NCBI RefSeq assembly: GCF_024171605.1
Contig: NZ_JALKAA010000003.1
Coordinates: 124,001 to 188,000 of the forward strand
Length of the DNA: 64,000 nt
Direction: 5' to 3'
DNA from: Pontibacter sp. HSC-36F09
GTDB taxonomy: Bacteria; Bacteroidota; Bacteroidia; Cytophagales; Hymenobacteraceae
The notes beneath the pieces are model-generated. The model worked only from the letters and a program-made list of their open reading frames with translations. It did not search any database and was not told the DNA's origin. This document shows positions 25,235 through 35,100 of the stretch, piece after piece (within the stretch, counting starts at the first letter, position 1; every line of letters starts with the position of its first letter). The translations under genes and the position numbers were made by a program.

Positions 25235-26785
25235 TTACTCTTCCTGCCTTAAAACCCAGCTCAGATTATAAAGATCCTTACGGCGGTCTTTCAAGTTTCT
25301 TACACTACCGGCTGTATTCAGGTCCTTGAGCAGGTCCAGGTCTAGGTCGGCGATCAGGGTCATCTCGGTGTTCGGAGTAGCTTCGGCTACCACGGCGTCG
25401 TGCGGGAAGGCAAAGTCGGAAGGTGAGAAAACAGCTGATTGCGAGTACTGGATGTCCATATTCTCCACTTTGGGTAGGTTGCCTACGCTACCTGTAATAG
25501 CCACATAGCACTCATTCTCGATGGCGCGGGCTTGGGCGCAGAGTCGAACCCGGAGGTAGGCGTTCTTGGTGTCCGTCCAGAAAGGCACAAACAGGATCTT
25601 CATGTCCATGTCAGAGAGCATGCGGGCCAGTTCCGGGAACTCCACGTCGTAGCAGATCAGGATGCCAATCTTGCCGATGTCCGTGTCGAATATCTTGAGC
25701 TTGTGACCACCGCGCATACCCCAGTAATGCGACTCGTCTGGTGTGACGTGTAGCTTGTACTGCTTGTCGTAGGTGCCATCACGGCGACAGAGGTAGCTCA
25801 CGTTGTAGAGCTTGTTGTCGTAGTACTCCGGCATGCTGCCCGCTATGATGTTGATGTTGTAGGAGAGGGCCATGTGGATCATGCGCTCCCGGATCTCATC
25901 CGTGTACTCAGCCATACTCCGGATGGCTTCTGATGGTGACTCCTCGTTGGTCAGGGCCATCAGCGGCGCGTTGAAGAACTCAGGGAAAACCACCATGTCG
26001 GACTTGTAGGAGCTGACGGTGTCCACAAAGAACTCCACCTGTTGCATAAAGTCGTCAATGTCTTTGACGGCCCGCATCTGCCACTGCACAATACCTATGC
26101 GGACGATGGTCTTCTTACCGCCCAGGAGCTTTTCCTTTTCTTCATAATACACGTTGATCCACTCTAACAGGGTGGCATAGGCGCGCGACTCGGTGTCGTC
26201 CGGCAGGTAGCCTTTAAGGATCTTGCGTACGTGGAAATCGTTGCTGAGCTGAAAGGACAGTACCGGGTCTGAGAGCTCCTTATTTCGCACCATCTCGATA
26301 TACTTGGCCGGCGTCAGTTTGTCGGCGTAGTCCTTGTAGCCAGGTATACGGCCACCGGCTATGATGCCTCGCAGGTTCAGATTTTCGCAGATTTCCTTAC
26401 GTGCGTCGTAGAGGCGGCGGCCCAGGCGCATGTTGCGATAATCCGGGTGCACGAACACGTCGATGCCGTACAGGGTCTCGCCCTCAGGGTCATGCGACTT
26501 GAAAGTGCCTTTGTCAATGATCTGGTCGTAGGTATGCTTATCGCCATACACGCTGTAGTCTACAATCAGGCTGAGCGCCACGGCCACAACCTTGCCTTTG
26601 TCTTCTATACAGATCTGCCCTTCTGGGAATTTTTTGAGGAGGTTGGAAAACTCTTTGCGGGTCCAAGCGCCATCGATGTTCGAGTACACCAGATCCATGA
26701 TCTCTTTTACTTCTTTGTAATCTTTGAGCTCCAGCTGGCGCAATAATAGCCGGTGCTCAGAGTTCGCTTCTATTTTTTCACTCAT
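25235..26785 (-). CDS. GNAT acetyltransferase fused to a carbon-nitrogen hydrolase
   Basis: The 516-residue protein joins two enzymes. Residues about 10-210 are a GNAT domain (YGIDVFVHPDYRNMRLGRRL at 106-125 is the acetyl-CoA loop). Residues 228-516 are a nitrilase-superfamily domain with the catalytic triad Glu269 (VFPEFF), Lys344 (KLHVTPDE) and Cys378 (LICYDVEFPE). The same fusion is known in many Bacteroidota and other bacteria. It probably acetylates and hydrolyses related amide or amine substrates, but the natural substrate is not known. The gene stands alone between a terminator and a candidate promoter. Confidence 0.92.
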   Translation of the reverse strand: MSEKIEANSEHRLLLRQLELKDYKEVKEIMDLVYSNIDGAWTRKEFSNLLKKFPEGQICIEDKGKVVAVALSLIVDYSVYGDKHTYDQIIDKGTFKSHDPEGETLYGIDVFVHPDYRNMRLGRRLYDARKEICENLNLRGIIAGGRIPGYKDYADKLTPAKYIEMVRNKELSDPVLSFQLSNDFHVRKILKGYLPDDTESRAYATLLEWINVYYEEKEKLLGGKKTIVRIGIVQWQMRAVKDIDDFMQQVEFFVDTVSSYKSDMVVFPEFFNAPLMALTNEESPSEAIRSMAEYTDEIRERMIHMALSYNINIIAGSMPEYYDNKLYNVSYLCRRDGTYDKQYKLHVTPDESHYWGMRGGHKLKIFDTDIGKIGILICYDVEFPELARMLSDMDMKILFVPFWTDTKNAYLRVRLCAQARAIENECYVAITGSVGNLPKVENMDIQYSQSAVFSPSDFAFPHDAVVAEATPNTEMTLIADLDLDLLKDLNTAGSVRNLKDRRKDLYNLSWVLRQEE

Positions 26786-26880
26786 GTTTCAGGATTGGGG
26801 TTGCTTGCTTCAGGTATACGTGAAGCAAGTATCGTTTTGATATGATATTTTAATTGAAATCGGGATTTACCGACCTGAGG

Positions 26881-26888
26881 CAAATTTA
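26881..26888 (-). promoter_or_regulatory. Candidate -7 box for the GNAT-nitrilase gene
   Basis: The minus strand reads TAAATTTG followed by C, a full TAnnTTTGY match, about 95 bases before the start codon. It abuts the scoAB terminator. Confidence 0.38.
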
Positions 26889-26893
26889 AAAAG

Positions 26894-26923
26894 AAAAAGC
26901 GCAGCTTTGACACTGCGCTTTTT
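26894..26923 (-). terminator. Terminator of the scoA-scoB unit
   Basis: An 11 bp stem (26894-26904 with 26913-26923) with an 8-base loop and T-rich 3' arm lies about 20 bases after the scoB stop. Confidence 0.88.
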
Positions 26924-26944
26924 AATATGAGAGGTATAGCTTTC

Positions 26945-27601
26945 TTAGAGCTGCACTTCTGGAATGTCTCCTTCTACGATCAAGCGTCCTTCGGTTGCCT
27001 TTTGAATTTCTTCTACTGTCACACCAGGCGCGCGCTCCAGCAGTTTGAAGCCATCTTCGGTTACTTCGAGCACGGCCAGGTCAGTTACAATTTTCTTGAT
27101 GCACTTTACGCCCGTGATCGGCAGTGTGCATTCCTTCAGGAGTTTTGACGAGCCGTCGCGGGCGGTATGCTGCATCGCTACAATGATGTTTTTAGCAGAG
27201 GCCACCAGGTCCATGGCGCCGCCCATACCTTTCACCATCTTGCCCGGTATCTTCCAGTTGGCTATATCGCCCTGTTCTGACACCTCCATGGCGCCCAGGA
27301 TAGTCAGGTCCACGTGCTCCCCCCGGATCATGCCAAAACTCTCGGCAGAGCTGAAGATGGAGGAGCCAGGAAGCGTTGTGATGGTCTGCTTGCCAGCGTT
27401 GATCAGGTCGGCGTCCACTTTGTCTTCGGTAGGGAAGGGGCCCATGCCCAGCAGCCCGTTCTCTGACTGCAACACCACTTCCACGCCCTCCGGAATGTAG
27501 TTGGCCACCAGCGTAGGTATACCAATGCCCAGGTTAACGTACATCCCGTTCTTTACTTCTTTTGCGATTCGTTTCGCTATTTGATTTTTATCAAGTCCCA
27601 T
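26945..27601 (-). CDS. scoB: 3-oxoacid CoA-transferase subunit B
   Basis: The 218-residue protein has [19 protein letters not shown] (23-41) and the catalytic Glu47 in the [12 protein letters not shown] motif of class I CoA-transferase beta subunits. With subunit A it moves CoA between succinyl-CoA and acetoacetate or a similar acid, feeding ketone bodies or branched-chain breakdown products into acetyl-CoA. It follows scoA by 11 bases. The exact acid pair (succinyl-CoA:3-ketoacid or an acetate-type transferase) is inferred from similarity. Confidence 0.93.
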   Translation of the reverse strand: MGLDKNQIAKRIAKEVKNGMYVNLGIGIPTLVANYIPEGVEVVLQSENGLLGMGPFPTEDKVDADLINAGKQTITTLPGSSIFSSAESFGMIRGEHVDLTILGAMEVSEQGDIANWKIPGKMVKGMGGAMDLVASAKNIIVAMQHTARDGSSKLLKECTLPITGVKCIKKIVTDLAVLEVTEDGFKLLERAPGVTVEEIQKATEGRLIVEGDIPEVQL

Positions 27602-27612
27602 GTTGCTGTGAT

Positions 27613-28311
27613 TTAAGCAGTTCTAACTGTGCGCTGTTCAATACGCTTCTCGTACTTCTCGCCCTGGAAAATGCGCTGCACGAAGATACCGGGGGTGTGG
27701 ATCATGTTCGGGTCCAGCTCGCCAGCGGGTACCAGTTCTTCTACTTCCGCCACCGTAATTTTGCCGGCTGTAGCCATCATCGGGTTGAAGTTACGGGCTG
27801 TGCCTTTGTAGATCAGGTTGCCGGCCGTGTCGCCTCTCCAGGCCTTCACAAACGAGAAGTCAGCCTTTAGCCATTGCTCCATCAAATACATCTTGCCATT
27901 GAACTCACGGCTCTCTTTGCCTTCGCCCACTTCGGTGCCGTAGCCGGCAGGGGTAAAGAAAGCAGGTATACCGGCACCACCGGCACGGATGCGCTCTGCC
28001 AGCGTACCTTGTGGAATCAAATCAACTTCCAGTTCACCACTCAATAACTGACGCTCAAACTCGGCATTCTCGCCCACGTAACTGGCAATCATCTTTTTGA
28101 CCTGTCGCTTTTGCAAAAGCAGCCCAATACCATAGTCGTCCACTCCAGCGTTATTTGAGATACAGGTTATGTCTTTCACGCCCAGGCGTAACAGTTCGTG
28201 TATGGCGTTCTCGGGGATGCCGCACAAGCCAAAGCCTCCCAGCATGAAGGTCATGCCATCCTGTACACCCTGCAGGGCTTCCTGTACGTTCTTTACAGTT
28301 TTATTTATCAT
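27613..28311 (-). CDS. scoA: 3-oxoacid CoA-transferase subunit A
   Basis: The 232-residue protein has the class I alpha-subunit pattern: [20 protein letters not shown] (residues 18-37) with the GGFGxxGxP motif, [16 protein letters not shown], and [20 protein letters not shown]. It forms the A2B2 enzyme with the downstream subunit B and binds CoA. The order A then B, same strand, is standard. Confidence 0.93.
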   Translation of the reverse strand: MINKTVKNVQEALQGVQDGMTFMLGGFGLCGIPENAIHELLRLGVKDITCISNNAGVDDYGIGLLLQKRQVKKMIASYVGENAEFERQLLSGELEVDLIPQGTLAERIRAGGAGIPAFFTPAGYGTEVGEGKESREFNGKMYLMEQWLKADFSFVKAWRGDTAGNLIYKGTARNFNPMMATAGKITVAEVEELVPAGELDPNMIHTPGIFVQRIFQGEKYEKRIEQRTVRTA

Positions 28312-28408
28312 AGTTTATAATGTGCTTACGCCCTGCAAGGTATAGCTATACCTGCATAGGCAGCTGTTAAACGATTGATTCTATAGAAAAGGTAATATAG
28401 ATAGAAAA

Positions 28409-28433
28409 AAAGCCATATACAACGTATGGCTTT
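28409..28433 (-). terminator. Terminator of the ftsX-ribF operon
   Basis: A 9 bp stem (28409-28417 with 28425-28433) reads into a T-run on the minus strand about 45 bases after the ribF stop. Confidence 0.78.
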
Positions 28434-28475
28434 CCGTTTTTTAGGTGAAATAGGATTTATATAAGGTGAAATACC

Positions 28476-29405
28476 CTAAGAGACTAACGTGCGCAGACTA
28501 GCTTCCTTGTCTTTCGCCAACTGTGCCTTCAGAGCATCCAGACCGTCGAACTTCTGTTCCTGGCGCAGCATTTTTACGAACTCAACAGTTAGGGTTTGGC
28601 CATAAAGATTACCCTCAAAATTGATTAGGTGCACTTCCAGGGTAAGGTGTGAACCGTCCACAGTCGGACGAACGCCAATGTTCATCATGCCAGGCAGGCG
28701 CTGGTCTTCGTGCCTGACCCAAACGGCATACACACCATGGGCAGGTATAAGCTTGTGCGGCGTAGGTAGGGCGAGGTTGGCGGTCGGGAAACCGATGGTG
28801 CGGCCAAGCTTATTGCCTTCCTCCACAGTAGAGGTTAGGGTATAGGTATGGCCCAGGTAGCGGTTGGCAGTCGGTATGTCACCTGATTCGATTGCCTTGC
28901 GGATTTTGGTGGAGCTCACGCCAATGTCGTCCACATCCTGACGCGGAATCTCTTCCACCTCAAAACCATATTGCGCGGAACGGGCTTTCAGGTGCTCAAA
29001 GCTGCCCTCGCGGTTCTTGCCGAAACGGTGATCGTAGCCGATAACGAGGACTTTGGTATGGATCGCCTTCACCAGCACGTCTTCTATAAAAGTGCGGGAG
29101 CTCAGGCGGGAAAATGCTTTGGTGAACGGGATGATCAGCAGGTAATCGATGCCGAAGCTACGTAACTGCTCCACGCGCTCCTCAATGGTGGAAAGTAACC
29201 TGAGGTCGTTGTCATCTGGGAAGAGCACCAGGCGCGGATGCGGCCAGTAGGTGATGACCACACTCTGACCGTCGGTCTGGCGGGCGCGTTCCTTCACCCG
29301 CTGCAGGATTTTCTGATGGCCCACATGCACACCATCAAAAGTGCCGCTGGTCACCACCGGGAAACTCAGTTTAGGAAAATCAGCTATATCACGAATTACT
29401 TCCAT
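28476..29405 (-). CDS. ribF: Riboflavin kinase / FAD synthetase
   Basis: The 309-residue bifunctional enzyme has an N-terminal adenylyltransferase domain with VTSGTFDGVHVGHQKILQRV (the GxxDGxHxGH nucleotide site) and VIGYDHRFGKNREG, and a C-terminal kinase domain beginning near residue 184 with LGHTYTLTSTVEEGNKLGR, then IGFPTANLALP. It phosphorylates riboflavin to FMN and then adenylates it to FAD. The start overlaps truB by 17 bases. The order truB-ribF is common across bacteria. Confidence 0.95.
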   Translation of the reverse strand: MEVIRDIADFPKLSFPVVTSGTFDGVHVGHQKILQRVKERARQTDGQSVVITYWPHPRLVLFPDDNDLRLLSTIEERVEQLRSFGIDYLLIIPFTKAFSRLSSRTFIEDVLVKAIHTKVLVIGYDHRFGKNREGSFEHLKARSAQYGFEVEEIPRQDVDDIGVSSTKIRKAIESGDIPTANRYLGHTYTLTSTVEEGNKLGRTIGFPTANLALPTPHKLIPAHGVYAVWVRHEDQRLPGMMNIGVRPTVDGSHLTLEVHLINFEGNLYGQTLTVEFVKMLRQEQKFDGLDALKAQLAKDKEASLRTLVS

Positions 29406-30084
29406 TCGCTTCGAGTTGGGCTCTTCTGATCTGCTGTATGTCTTCTATGGTAAGGGCATCTTCCAGCTTATACTCCCCGATACGGGTACGCACGAGCGCC
29501 GAGAGGTGTGCGCCTACACCCAGCTTCTGTCCCAGGTCATGCGCCAGGCTACGGATGTAGGTGCCTTTGCTGCAGATCACTTTAAAGGAGATAACTGCAC
29601 CTTCTATATTCGTGATCTCAAATGCTTTAATCGTAACGGTGCGCGGTTTCATTTCAGCCTCCTTGCCTTTGCGGGCCAGGTCGTAGGCGCGCTTGCCGTC
29701 TATCATCACGGCCGAGTAAATAGGAGGGATCTGCTCAATGGTGCCTACAAAGCTATCGGAAGCTGCCTGTATATCGGCTGGGGTAAGGTGGCTGATGTCT
29801 TTGCTTTCGCTTACCGGCGTTTCCAGGTCGTAGGAAGGCGTTGTCTGGCCGAGCGTGATAGTGCCGGTATACTCTTTCTCCTGCGCCTGTATCTCGTCAA
29901 TGCGCTTCGTGAATTTACCGGTGCACAGGATCAGCAGGCCCGAAGCCAGAGGGTCGAGGGTGCCGGCGTGGCCGATCTTTTTTACGCGGAGGGTGTTGCG
30001 CACTTTCTTTACCACGTCAAACGAGGTCCAGGTAAGCGGTTTATCAAGTAACAGGATCTCGCCCGTTTCGAAGTTGTAATTCAT
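29389..30084 (-). CDS. truB: tRNA pseudouridine(55) synthase
   Basis: The 231-residue protein begins MNYNFETGEILLLDKPLTWT and has the catalytic Asp44 in KIGHAGTLDPLASGLLI. It converts U55 in the T-loop of tRNAs to pseudouridine. It is on the short side for TruB and lacks a long C-terminal PUA domain. Its start is 1 base after the uppP stop, and it overlaps ribF, so it belongs to the ftsX-ribF operon. Confidence 0.95.
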   Translation of the reverse strand: MNYNFETGEILLLDKPLTWTSFDVVKKVRNTLRVKKIGHAGTLDPLASGLLILCTGKFTKRIDEIQAQEKEYTGTITLGQTTPSYDLETPVSESKDISHLTPADIQAASDSFVGTIEQIPPIYSAVMIDGKRAYDLARKGKEAEMKPRTVTIKAFEITNIEGAVISFKVICSKGTYIRSLAHDLGQKLGVGAHLSALVRTRIGEYKLEDALTIEDIQQIRRAQLEANGSNS

Positions 30085-30085
30085 G

Positions 30086-30919
30086 TTATACTCTTAAGTC
30101 AACACCCATGGCCAGCAGCGCCAGCAACGCTATACCCAGTGCTATACGGTAGTAGCCAAACATCTTGAAACCATACTTGGTCAGAAAGTTGATGAAGAAC
30201 CTGATCGCGATCATGGCTACAATAAAGGCGACCACATTGCCAATAAGTAACAGCCTAAGGTCATCGCCAGTGATCACGTCGAAGCTGTTCCTGATTTTTA
30301 CGAGGTCGAAGGTGACGATGTCTGATATTTCCAGCTTCAGCAGGTCTTTGACCAGCTTATAGCCAGCTGCTGCCAGCATGGTGGGCACTGCCAGAAAAAA
30401 GGAGAACTCAGCGGCTGCTTTGCGGTTAACGCCCTGCGTCAGGCCACCGATAATAGAAGCCGCCGAACGAGACACCCCCGGAATCATGGCGATGCATTGG
30501 AAGAAGCCAATGACTAAGGCATTCTTGTAAGTGATATTGTTTTCCTGGGCATGGGCAAACCACTTGTCCACGAAGAGCAACACCACACCGCCCGCTACTA
30601 GCATGACGGCCGTGATGAGCACGCTTCCCAGCATGGCGTCGATCACATCGTTGAGCAGAAAGCCGATGACAGCCGCAGGTATAAATGCTAGGAGCAGCTT
30701 CTGGTAAAACGCAAAACTGTTGATAAAGCGCTTCCAATACAGCACCACCACCGACAGGATAGCTCCGAACTGTATGTTCACGGCAAATATTTTGGTGATC
30801 GGTAGCTCGTTGATGCCCATCAGGGCCGAAGCGATGATCATGTGCCCTGTAGAGGATACAGGTAAAAATTCGGTAAGTCCTTCAACTATGGCTAAAATAA
30901 TAGCCTGCCATTCACTCAT
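30086..30919 (-). CDS. uppP: Undecaprenyl-diphosphatase
   Basis: The 277-residue membrane protein has the two active-site motifs of the UppP/BacA family: [15 protein letters not shown] at residues 13-27 and PGVSRSAAS near 142. About eight hydrophobic segments are present. It removes a phosphate from undecaprenyl diphosphate to regenerate the lipid carrier for peptidoglycan, O-antigen and capsule synthesis, and can confer bacitracin resistance. It lies 4 bases after the DUF3098 gene. Confidence 0.95.
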   Translation of the reverse strand: MSEWQAIILAIVEGLTEFLPVSSTGHMIIASALMGINELPITKIFAVNIQFGAILSVVVLYWKRFINSFAFYQKLLLAFIPAAVIGFLLNDVIDAMLGSVLITAVMLVAGGVVLLFVDKWFAHAQENNITYKNALVIGFFQCIAMIPGVSRSAASIIGGLTQGVNRKAAAEFSFFLAVPTMLAAAGYKLVKDLLKLEISDIVTFDLVKIRNSFDVITGDDLRLLLIGNVVAFIVAMIAIRFFINFLTKYGFKMFGYYRIALGIALLALLAMGVDLRV

Positions 30920-30923
30920 CTAA

Positions 30924-31151
30924 CTAATCTTCTGTGTTTTCGTGTGTTCTATCTTTTACCATGATCGCAAACAGCTCGATCACAAAGCCGGCCATTACTA
31001 CAATGGGGCCCAGCGTAATTCCCAGAAAGCCTAGTCCGTACTGTTCCTTATCGAGCGTCATGATAATAAAACCAACGGCCAGCACAACAATGCCAACCAG
31101 CATCAGAATGTAGTTTTTTTTGCCAAAGGCAAGCTTGCTCTTATTTTCCAT
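30924..31151 (-). CDS. DUF3098 small membrane protein
   Basis: The 75-residue protein has FGKKNYILMLVGIVVLAVG followed by a short loop and a second helix (GITLGPIVVMAGFVIELFAI). This is the DUF3098 family, found almost only in Bacteroidota and almost always between ftsX and uppP. The context suggests a link to FtsX or the cell-wall cycle, but no function is established. It starts 1 base after the ftsX stop. Confidence 0.88.
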   Translation of the reverse strand: MENKSKLAFGKKNYILMLVGIVVLAVGFIIMTLDKEQYGLGFLGITLGPIVVMAGFVIELFAIMVKDRTHENTED

Positions 31152-31152
31152 A

Positions 31153-32052
31153 TTAATATAGTTCGTCTAGTGAAAGCCGCAGGTATTTACGTACAGCGCG
31201 GTAAGAACTCAGGAAGCCGATCACGGCACCCAGCACAATCAGTGCGATCATGAGCATGTACAGTTGCTCTTCGTCTTTGAGCAGGCTCAGCTCCGTTATC
31301 TCGCGGTAGGCGTACTGCATCAGTGCAAATAACAGGACAGAGGCAATTATACCACTGATGATGCCCTGAAAAGCTGCGCGGTTAAGGAAAGGACGCTGTA
31401 TAAAGAATGAGGTGGCGCCCACCAATTGCATACTCCGGATCAGGAAACGCTGCGAGTATAACGCCAGTTTGATGGTATTGTTGATCAGGATGATCACCAC
31501 CAGCACCAGTATACCTGCAAAACCAAGCAGCAGGATGCTGATCTTCTGGATGTTACTGTTGATTGATTCGATCAAACTTTCGACATACTGCACCTCGTAC
31601 ACACCCTCAATCCCTTCAATGTCGTTTTTTATACCTTTGAGCTGGGCTGAGCTGGAACTCTCGGCGTTGATCCGGAGCACATAAGTGTCACGTAGCGGGT
31701 TGTCTCCCAGAAATGCGGTAAAATCCTCACCTGTTTCTTCCAAGAAGGCCTTGGCGCCCTCTTCTTTTGAGAGGAACCGTACCTGGGCCGTATCGCCCTT
31801 GTAAGCGACATATTCTTTCGCGGCCAGGGTTTTCTGCAAACGGTCGAGCTGTACCTGCGTTAGGTTGCGATCCAGGTATACCTGCATCTCGATGCTTTCC
31901 TTCACGATATCCGACAGCTTGCCGGCATGAATCAGCAGCGTGCCGAACAGGCCGATCACAAACAAGGCCAGGGAGATGGAGAACACCACCATGGCATGCG
32001 GGTAATTTCCGAGCTTCTTCTTCTTAACTGTCCTGGTTGTAGTTGTTGCCAT
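31153..32052 (-). CDS. ftsX: Cell-division ABC transporter permease FtsX
   Basis: The 299-residue protein has an N-terminal membrane helix (about 20-45), a periplasmic domain (about 46-170) and three C-terminal helices with LLGFAGILVLVVIILINNTI and RSMQLVGATSFFIQRPFL. This is the FtsX layout. With the ATPase FtsE it forms a non-transporting complex that drives peptidoglycan hydrolases at division. ftsE is not in this window. It is the first gene of the operon running to ribF, and a good -7 box lies just upstream. Confidence 0.94.
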   Translation of the reverse strand: MATTTTRTVKKKKLGNYPHAMVVFSISLALFVIGLFGTLLIHAGKLSDIVKESIEMQVYLDRNLTQVQLDRLQKTLAAKEYVAYKGDTAQVRFLSKEEGAKAFLEETGEDFTAFLGDNPLRDTYVLRINAESSSSAQLKGIKNDIEGIEGVYEVQYVESLIESINSNIQKISILLLGFAGILVLVVIILINNTIKLALYSQRFLIRSMQLVGATSFFIQRPFLNRAAFQGIISGIIASVLLFALMQYAYREITELSLLKDEEQLYMLMIALIVLGAVIGFLSSYRAVRKYLRLSLDELY

Positions 32053-32068
32053 ACGATACGCTTCCGTG

Positions 32069-32076
32069 CAAAAATA
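32069..32076 (-). promoter_or_regulatory. Candidate -7 box for the ftsX-ribF operon
   Basis: The minus strand reads TATTTTTG followed by C, a full TAnnTTTGY match, about 17 bases before the ftsX ATG. Confidence 0.5.
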
Positions 32077-32120
32077 GAAATATTATTTAAATATGAGGAG
32101 CTTCTGACCAGCTAATGCAA

Positions 32121-32146
32121 AAAGCCCGGCTGGTGTTCCGGGCTTT
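32121..32146 (-). terminator. Terminator of tamB, overlapping its stop codon
   Basis: A 9 bp stem (32121-32129 with 32138-32146) with an 8-base loop and a T-run on the minus strand includes two bases of the tamB stop codon. Confidence 0.82.
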
Positions 32147-35100
32147 ACAGATTCATGCGTGGGTCAGAGTCAAGGATGATAGGGACTTTCTGCTGCTCCT
32201 GACGGCGTTCGCGGCGCCTTTCCCGGTCCCGGCCAAAGAGCTCCCGCAGATTATCGAAGTGCTTGGTGTGCAGCAAACTGAGTCGCTGTGTGTTGGTAAT
32301 ACGCCCATAGTTGGTCGGCAAAGTGTTGTACTCCAGACGCCCGCGCAACTCGCCGCTCTTTGTAATATAGTACTCGACAGACCAACTACCCTGATAGGCG
32401 TTGCGGTAGGTGCCACCTGCCTGCCCGGCTTGTGGTGTCGTATTAGACCCCAAACCTGTCTGGCTGCTGACACGCAAACGTCCCTGGAAGAAAGAATAGC
32501 TTAGCCTTAGCTGCAGGGCCGTGAGGTCAGCCTGGCTGATGTCACCCAAACCGATGTCTATCTCCAGGTTGCTGTCGATAGAGTTGAGGAAACCGCTCAG
32601 CTGGCCGGTGAGTAAACTGCCCAAGCTGCCACCCACTGCCGCAGCCCCTGGGTTCTCACCGAAGAAAGTGCCGGGCGGAGCCAGCCTGCGGAGCACCAGC
32701 AGGCTGAATACCTGCCTGTTCAGTTCATTTTCATCGTTCCTTATACCTAGCAGGATCGGCTCAAGGGCCAATCTTGCATTGGCAGGCAGGTTTTCGAAAT
32801 CAAGGTTCAGTCGTATGTCCGGCATCAAAATGGGGCCTTTCAGGTCAACGATGGCTGTTACCGGATAGCTACCCTGTATGTTGGCTGCTTGAGAGCCATT
32901 CTGCATCAGGTTATCTATTCGGGTGTTTTGAACGTAGGTGGCCCGGATGTCCATGACCCCGTCGAGCGGGTCGCCGTTCCAGGAGAGCGTACCGCCCGGT
33001 GTTACCTGGAATTCGCGTGACACCACGCCCTCCAGCAGGTTGAGGTTATAGGCGCCGTTGGCGATCACGAAGTTGCCAAACATGTTAAACTCACCCCGGG
33101 TATCAATGGTCATTTGAATCTGCCCGCTGCCTGAACCCCGGATCACATCCCCAGTTTGCCGGTCGATGATGATCTCAAAATAAGCGTCGTCGGTCACGTC
33201 GAGGTCAAAGTTCATGTTGATGCCTGACAAATCTACCTTTTGTTCTTCTACAGCCACGGCTACACCGGTTGAGTCGCTTATGTTGCGGTTCACGAATCGG
33301 ATGAAATCTTTTCGGGCCAGGTCAGTCTGGTTGTCAAGCGGCACTACAATGCGCGTGTTGGCATTGCTCCGGGCATTCACGTCTATTTTGAGGTTGTCTA
33401 CTGGACCCAGTACAGTAGCGGTACCTGTACCGAAGGCGGTGCCGTAATAGAGTTCGTTCTGCTCGTAAGTCGTGTTCAGGATCATCAGGTTCCGGAAGCG
33501 GGCGTTCAGGTCGAGCACCATGTTCTGGAAACCATCGTGGGCGATGCCGCCGGTCACGTAGCCCACGTTACCGTAGAGGTCACGCAGCTGCGCATTGCGG
33601 AAGCTGATGCTGTTGGCCCCAAAGTATACGCGGTCGGAGAAGCGGTAGGTGGTGCCGAGGTAATCGAAGCGGAACTGCCCGCCGGTCACCATTACCGAAC
33701 CGGTCAGCACCGGCGCTGACAGCCTGCCAAGTACCCGGATGCGCCCTTCCATGGTGCCTTCCATCTCTGACATGATCGGTTTGAGGATCGGCTCCACAAT
33801 CTTGAGCTGGGTCTCGTCCAGCACGGCTAACATATCCAACTGTTCTTCTTCGGCGCGGGGATAGTAGTTGCCGGTAAGTGTCAGCACCTTCTTATTATTA
33901 CGGTCTATGTCTACATCCACCACCATTTGCTGCTGGGCGTTGATCCAATCTCCTTTGCCCTGTATGTCACCGATCAGCACATCGTCCAGGTAAAAAGAGT
34001 CTACACGCATACCTGCATTCAGGATGGCATTGTTATAAATATCTTGGGCTGTGAGCTCGGCATTAAGCGTGCCCCGGATCTGCTCGGGCATTAGCGGATT
34101 GAAGTTGCGCAGGTCGAAGTTCTTGATGCTGGCTACCAGCGTACTGCCCGGGTCACGCCCGACAGCCCCGTCTACCCGTATGATCTGGTTCTCGTTAGAA
34201 AGAATCAACTCCTCGAAATCCAGCCGCTTTCCGTTTTCGCTGATGTAAATCATACTGCCGGGCTGGAAGGCCCAGGGGGTTTCACGGAGCGTGATGTTCG
34301 ACCTGCCAAATACAACTTGCAGGCGGTCCTGCAGGAAATTCACATCGCCCACCACGGTCGCCTGGTTATTGTAGGCTGGCTGAAGAAGGTTAGTATAAAA
34401 CCCGATGGTGCGCTCGCTCCAGATGGCTTCCAGCAGCAACCGTTCTGTTTCCCCAACAGAGGGCAGCAACTGCTTGTCAGAAGTGAACTGGGCACTGGCC
34501 AGTACATCCGGACTATTCTGCAGCTTGGAAGTGCTAAGTTCTATGTCATTTTGGTAGAGCGTGACGTCGTCATATAATATCGTGTCCACTCGCGCATAGG
34601 AAGTCAGGATGACCGTGTTGCCATGCCGGAAGGTGCCTTCCATTTTAGAGAAGTCGGAAATGGTGAGCTCCGGCACAAATAACTGGAGCAGCGGATTGAC
34701 CCGCCTCAGGTATAGGTCATAGTCAAGACTGTACTCGGGCTGGGTATCCGGGCGCTTCCGTCTGTAATAAGCTGCCGTGGCGGCATCATTACTCTCAAAA
34801 TTCAGTTTGTATTCCTGTACCAGTTGTTTTAGGTCGTCAATCAGGGCTGAATAGTTGAAGTCGCCGCTCACGCGTAAAGCCAGGGGAGTAGAGCGCAGGG
34901 TCAGGCTGCGTATACCTTCGCCAATGTACGACTGCACCCGGATCGTGTCAAGCGCGATGCGTTGGCCTTCGTAGGTAACGGAAGCACTATCGAAAAAGGC
35001 GGTGCCCTGGAAGTCGTCCAGTCGGAGGCCCTGGAAGTTGAGATCGGCATTCGCCTGCACGATAACAGACTTATCCGTAATGCGGAGGGCTTTCAGGTCG

